From assembly GCA_016927175.1 (NCBI GenBank), contig JAFGNC010000574.1, forward strand, positions 1 through 6,544: 6,544 nucleotides of DNA, in the 5' to 3' direction. Below are positions 4,120-6,544 of this stretch, in pieces. The DNA is from Gammaproteobacteria bacterium. Its GTDB lineage: Bacteria > Pseudomonadota > Gammaproteobacteria > Steroidobacterales > Rariloculaceae. The notes beneath the pieces are model-generated. The model had not been told where the DNA came from and ran no database searches. It saw only the letters and a program-made list of their open reading frames with translations. The first letter of the stretch is position 1; each line of letters opens with the position of its first letter. The translations under genes and the position numbers were made by a program.

Positions 4120-6021
4120 ATGAAGCGAACAGCGGTCGCCGTAGTCCTGGCAGTCGCCGCGCTGGCAATGCTGACGTCGTTGGTGTTGCAGTCGCGGTCC
4201 CTGCCGCTGGACGTGCACCTGGCGCAGAACACGATCGCCACCGAGCTCGGACGCGTCACCGAGGACTACCGGACGCTCGTCGCGACGCTCGAGTCCGAAT
4301 GGGCCGCGACTCAGGCGCCGGGCGAAGGCGCCCGCGCGCTCGGCATCCGCATCGCCGGCAGCCCGGCGCAGCTGAAGCCGATGATCGACCAGATCCCGGG
4401 CAACGCCGGGGAGCGCGAGCGCCTCGACGGCATTTTCGGCACCTTCTCGCTGCGCGTCGAGGAAATCGGCGACCTGACGGAGCAGCTGTTCGAGAAGCAG
4501 ACGGCTTACGTCGAGAACGTCGACTTCGTCCGCGACGAAGGGCCGAGAGTCATTCAGCAGATGCGTGATCTGCGTCTCGACGAGGCCGCGGCGAACGCTT
4601 TTCAGCTCGTCGTCGGCACGCTCGACTTCGCGACGCCCCGGGCGACGGTGCAGGAGTTCGAGCTGCGGCGGCTGCTGACCGGCCTGCAGCAGGACGAGCG
4701 CGTCGACGCGAACATGCCGCGCGAGGTCGAGCGCCTCGGCACGGCCATCATGGCGATCGTCCAGGCCAAGGGCGAGGTCGAGCAACTGCTGCAGCAGATC
4801 GCCGACACGCCGCTGCCGCAGCAGGCGAGCCGCCTGACCTTCGCGGCGCAGAACGTCTACCAGGGCGCCGTCGCGAGCGGCGAGCAGGCGCGCTTCATGC
4901 TGTCGATCTACTCGGTCGCGCTGCTGCTCGCGGTGGGCCTGGTGGCCTTCCGCCTGCAGAGCAGCTACCGCCAGATCAACAGGGCCAACGCCGAGCTCGC
5001 GCAACTGAACGAGTCGCTCGAGCAGCGGGTCGCGGACCGCACGGACGAGCTCGCCGGCACGCTGAAGGAGCTGAAGGAGTCGCAGGTGCAGCTCGTGCAG
5101 GCGGAGAAGATGTCTTCGCTCGGCCAGCTCGTCGCGGGCATCAGTCACGAGATCAACACGCCGCTGCTGTACCTCGCGAACAACGCGGTGCTGATCCAGG
5201 AACGCCTTCACGTGCTGCAGAAGTTCATCGGCTGCTGCTCGAGGGCCTTTGCGGTCGACGCGAAGGACTTCAAGGACCGAGCCGAGTTTCAGCAGCGCTT
5301 CGTCGTCGCCCTGAAGGAGGTCAAGGGCATGCTCGCCCGCGAGGACCTCGAGGCGAGCGTGCAGGAGGCGCACGACCTGACTCAGGACAGCATCGAGGGT
5401 CTCGAGGACCTGACCGAGATGGCACAGAGCCTGAAGGACTTCAGCCGGCTCGACCGCGCGCCGGTCGCGAGCTTCGACGTCAACGGCGGGCTCGACAAGA
5501 CGCTGATCATCGCGAGGAACATCATCAAGCACAAAGCGGAGGTCCGGAAGTTCTACGGCGAGCTGCCCGAGATCCAGTGCTCGCCGTCGCAGGTCAACCA
5601 GGTCTTCCTGAACCTGATCACGAACGCCGCACAGGCGATCCAGGACCAGGGCGAGATCGTGATCACGACGAAGCGCCGCGGCGACGACCACGTCGCGATC
5701 AGCATCGCGGATACCGGCTGCGGCATCCCGCCCGAGATCATGGACAAGATCCGCGACCCGTTCTTCACGACGAAGGAAGTCGGCAGCGGAACAGGGCTCG
5801 GGCTGTCGATCGTGGACGAGATCATCCGCAGCCACGACGGTCAGCTCGAAATCGAATCCGAACCCGGCCGAGGCTCCGTGTTCACCGTGATCCTGCCGGT
5901 CAAGAGGACGGATACGACGAGCAGCGACGACGAGCTGCTCGCGGATCTCGCGGCTCTCGACGAGCAGGACGCCGAGGAACGGGGCGCGGCCGAAGCGCAA
6001 GCGCTCGCAGAGGCGGTATGA
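4120..6021 (+). CDS. Membrane sensor histidine kinase with large helical periplasmic domain
   Basis: 633 residues. TM1 spans about 4-24 and TM2 about 258-277. The roughly 230 residues between them are predicted almost all alpha-helical (long runs with LxxLL and ELGRV patterns, no PAS or Cache signature), resembling the DAHL-type double all-helical sensor domain. A coiled coil (about 284-330, ending in QAEKMSSLGQL) replaces a HAMP domain. The kinase core is complete: phospho-acceptor H343 in ISHEINTP, N498/N502 in the N-box, DTGCGI (531-536), DPFFTTK (546-552), GSGTGLGL (555-562). H343 and the N-box are about 155 residues apart, longer than in short HisKA kinases but usual in the HEINTP subgroup. 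An acidic, Ala-rich tail (595-633) follows the ATPase domain. It should autophosphorylate in response to an unknown periplasmic signal and pass phosphate to the overlapping regulator. No Shine-Dalgarno sequence is visible before ATG 4120. Confidence 0.95.
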   Translation: MKRTAVAVVLAVAALAMLTSLVLQSRSLPLDVHLAQNTIATELGRVTEDYRTLVATLESEWAATQAPGEGARALGIRIAGSPAQLKPMIDQIPGNAGERERLDGIFGTFSLRVEEIGDLTEQLFEKQTAYVENVDFVRDEGPRVIQQMRDLRLDEAAANAFQLVVGTLDFATPRATVQEFELRRLLTGLQQDERVDANMPREVERLGTAIMAIVQAKGEVEQLLQQIADTPLPQQASRLTFAAQNVYQGAVASGEQARFMLSIYSVALLLAVGLVAFRLQSSYRQINRANAELAQLNESLEQRVADRTDELAGTLKELKESQVQLVQAEKMSSLGQLVAGISHEINTPLLYLANNAVLIQERLHVLQKFIGCCSRAFAVDAKDFKDRAEFQQRFVVALKEVKGMLAREDLEASVQEAHDLTQDSIEGLEDLTEMAQSLKDFSRLDRAPVASFDVNGGLDKTLIIARNIIKHKAEVRKFYGELPEIQCSPSQVNQVFLNLITNAAQAIQDQGEIVITTKRRGDDHVAISIADTGCGIPPEIMDKIRDPFFTTKEVGSGTGLGLSIVDEIIRSHDGQLEIESEPGRGSVFTVILPVKRTDTTSSDDELLADLAALDEQDAEERGAAEAQALAEAV

Positions 6022-6544
6022 CGAACATGGAAACACAAGCACACGTAGAGCACGCCCGGCCGCGCCTGCTGTTCGTCGACGACGAGCAACGGGTGCTGAA
6101 TTCCATGCGGATCATGTTCCGGCGCGAGTTCGATCTTTTCCTGGCCTCACACGGGGCCGAGGCCCTGAACATCGTCAAGGACGAGGACATCGACGTCATC
6201 ATCGCGGACCACCGCATGCCGCAGATGACGGGCGTCGAGGTGCTGACGAAGGTTCGCAAGCTCTCGCCGCGAACGGTCCGCATCCTGCTGACCGGCTATG
6301 CCGATCTCGACGCGGTCGAAGGCTCGATCAACGACGGCGAGGTGTTCCGTTTCCTGACGAAGCCGTGCGCGCCGAAGCAGCTGCGCGACACCGTCGAGCT
6401 CGCGGCCAGGCTCGCGCGGGAGACGCCCGGCATGCCGCCGGAGGACGAGCACGAGCTCGACGACTCCGAAGCGCTCGAGATCATCCTCGACGGCGACCGC
6501 GCCTTCGAGGTCGGCGGCAATTCCGCGTCGAACGCACCGCAGCG
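6018..6544 (+). CDS. Response regulator, N-terminal receiver domain (3' end outside window)
   Basis: The frame opens at ATG 6018, which shares ATGA with the histidine kinase stop, and is still open at the window end (175 codons). AGAGG at 6009-6013 lies four bases before this ATG; a second ATG at 6027 is possible. Residues 16-125 are a complete receiver with all active-site residues: D21-D22 in FVDDE, phospho-acceptor D64 in IIADHRMP, T92 in ILLTGYAD, K115 in FLTKPC. The block LLTGYADLDAVEGSIN followed by GEVFRFLTKPC is typical of receivers of the HupR/RpfG type, which carry either NtrC-like, HD-GYP or other output domains. After the receiver comes an acidic linker (about 140-165, EDEHELDDSE and EIILDGD); no output domain is visible. 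By gene overlap it is the cognate partner of the kinase. The output (DNA binding, cyclic-di-GMP turnover or phosphorelay) cannot be decided here. Confidence 0.93.
   Translation, partial: MTNMETQAHVEHARPRLLFVDDEQRVLNSMRIMFRREFDLFLASHGAEALNIVKDEDIDVIIADHRMPQMTGVEVLTKVRKLSPRTVRILLTGYADLDAVEGSINDGEVFRFLTKPCAPKQLRDTVELAARLARETPGMPPEDEHELDDSEALEIILDGDRAFEVGGNSASNAPQ

Noticed and set aside
4063..6042. 659-residue open frame on the minus strand opposite the histidine kinase, longer than the kinase itself
   Set aside because: Its translation is Arg/Leu/Asp/Val-rich low-complexity sequence with no recognisable motif, typical of the antisense shadow of a GC-rich gene. The plus-strand frame contains every histidine kinase motif.

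Overview
The window is visibly GC-rich, roughly two thirds G+C by eye. Its codons strongly prefer G or C in the third position, and this produces many long false reading frames opposite the real genes. TtcA, a periplasm-directed peroxiredoxin, and a membrane histidine kinase paired with a response regulator point to a Gram-negative proteobacterium. A high-GC gammaproteobacterium is most likely, but this is inference from protein style only. I see no RNA gene, insertion sequence, CRISPR array, prophage or attachment site.

Left part (1-2391, + strand): the 3' end of a fumarylacetoacetate-hydrolase-family gene overlaps the start of a small exported SRPBCC/START-fold protein. After a 98-base gap with two GC-rich hairpins comes a GTG-started gene. 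It encodes a degenerate response-regulator receiver domain fused to a Hanks-type Ser/Thr protein kinase.

Middle part (2394-3850, - strand): an exported PrxQ/BCP-type peroxiredoxin lies upstream of ttcA (tRNA 2-thiocytidine synthesis, PP-loop and Fe-S protein). The two are probably co-transcribed. ttcA converges on the kinase gene with only two bases between their stop codons.

Right part (3851-6544, + strand): a 269-base divergent intergenic region precedes a two-component pair. The first gene is a membrane histidine kinase with a large, mostly helical periplasmic sensor domain. Its stop codon overlaps the start codon of an intact CheY-like response regulator (ATGA), which runs off the window, so its output domain is not visible.

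The main points for follow-up are the pseudo-receiver/Ser-Thr kinase fusion, whose kinase has also lost all three glycines of its nucleotide-binding loop, and the histidine kinase/regulator pair of unknown ligand and output. The remaining genes look like ordinary housekeeping or stress genes. I found no convincing evidence of a wholly new multi-gene system.
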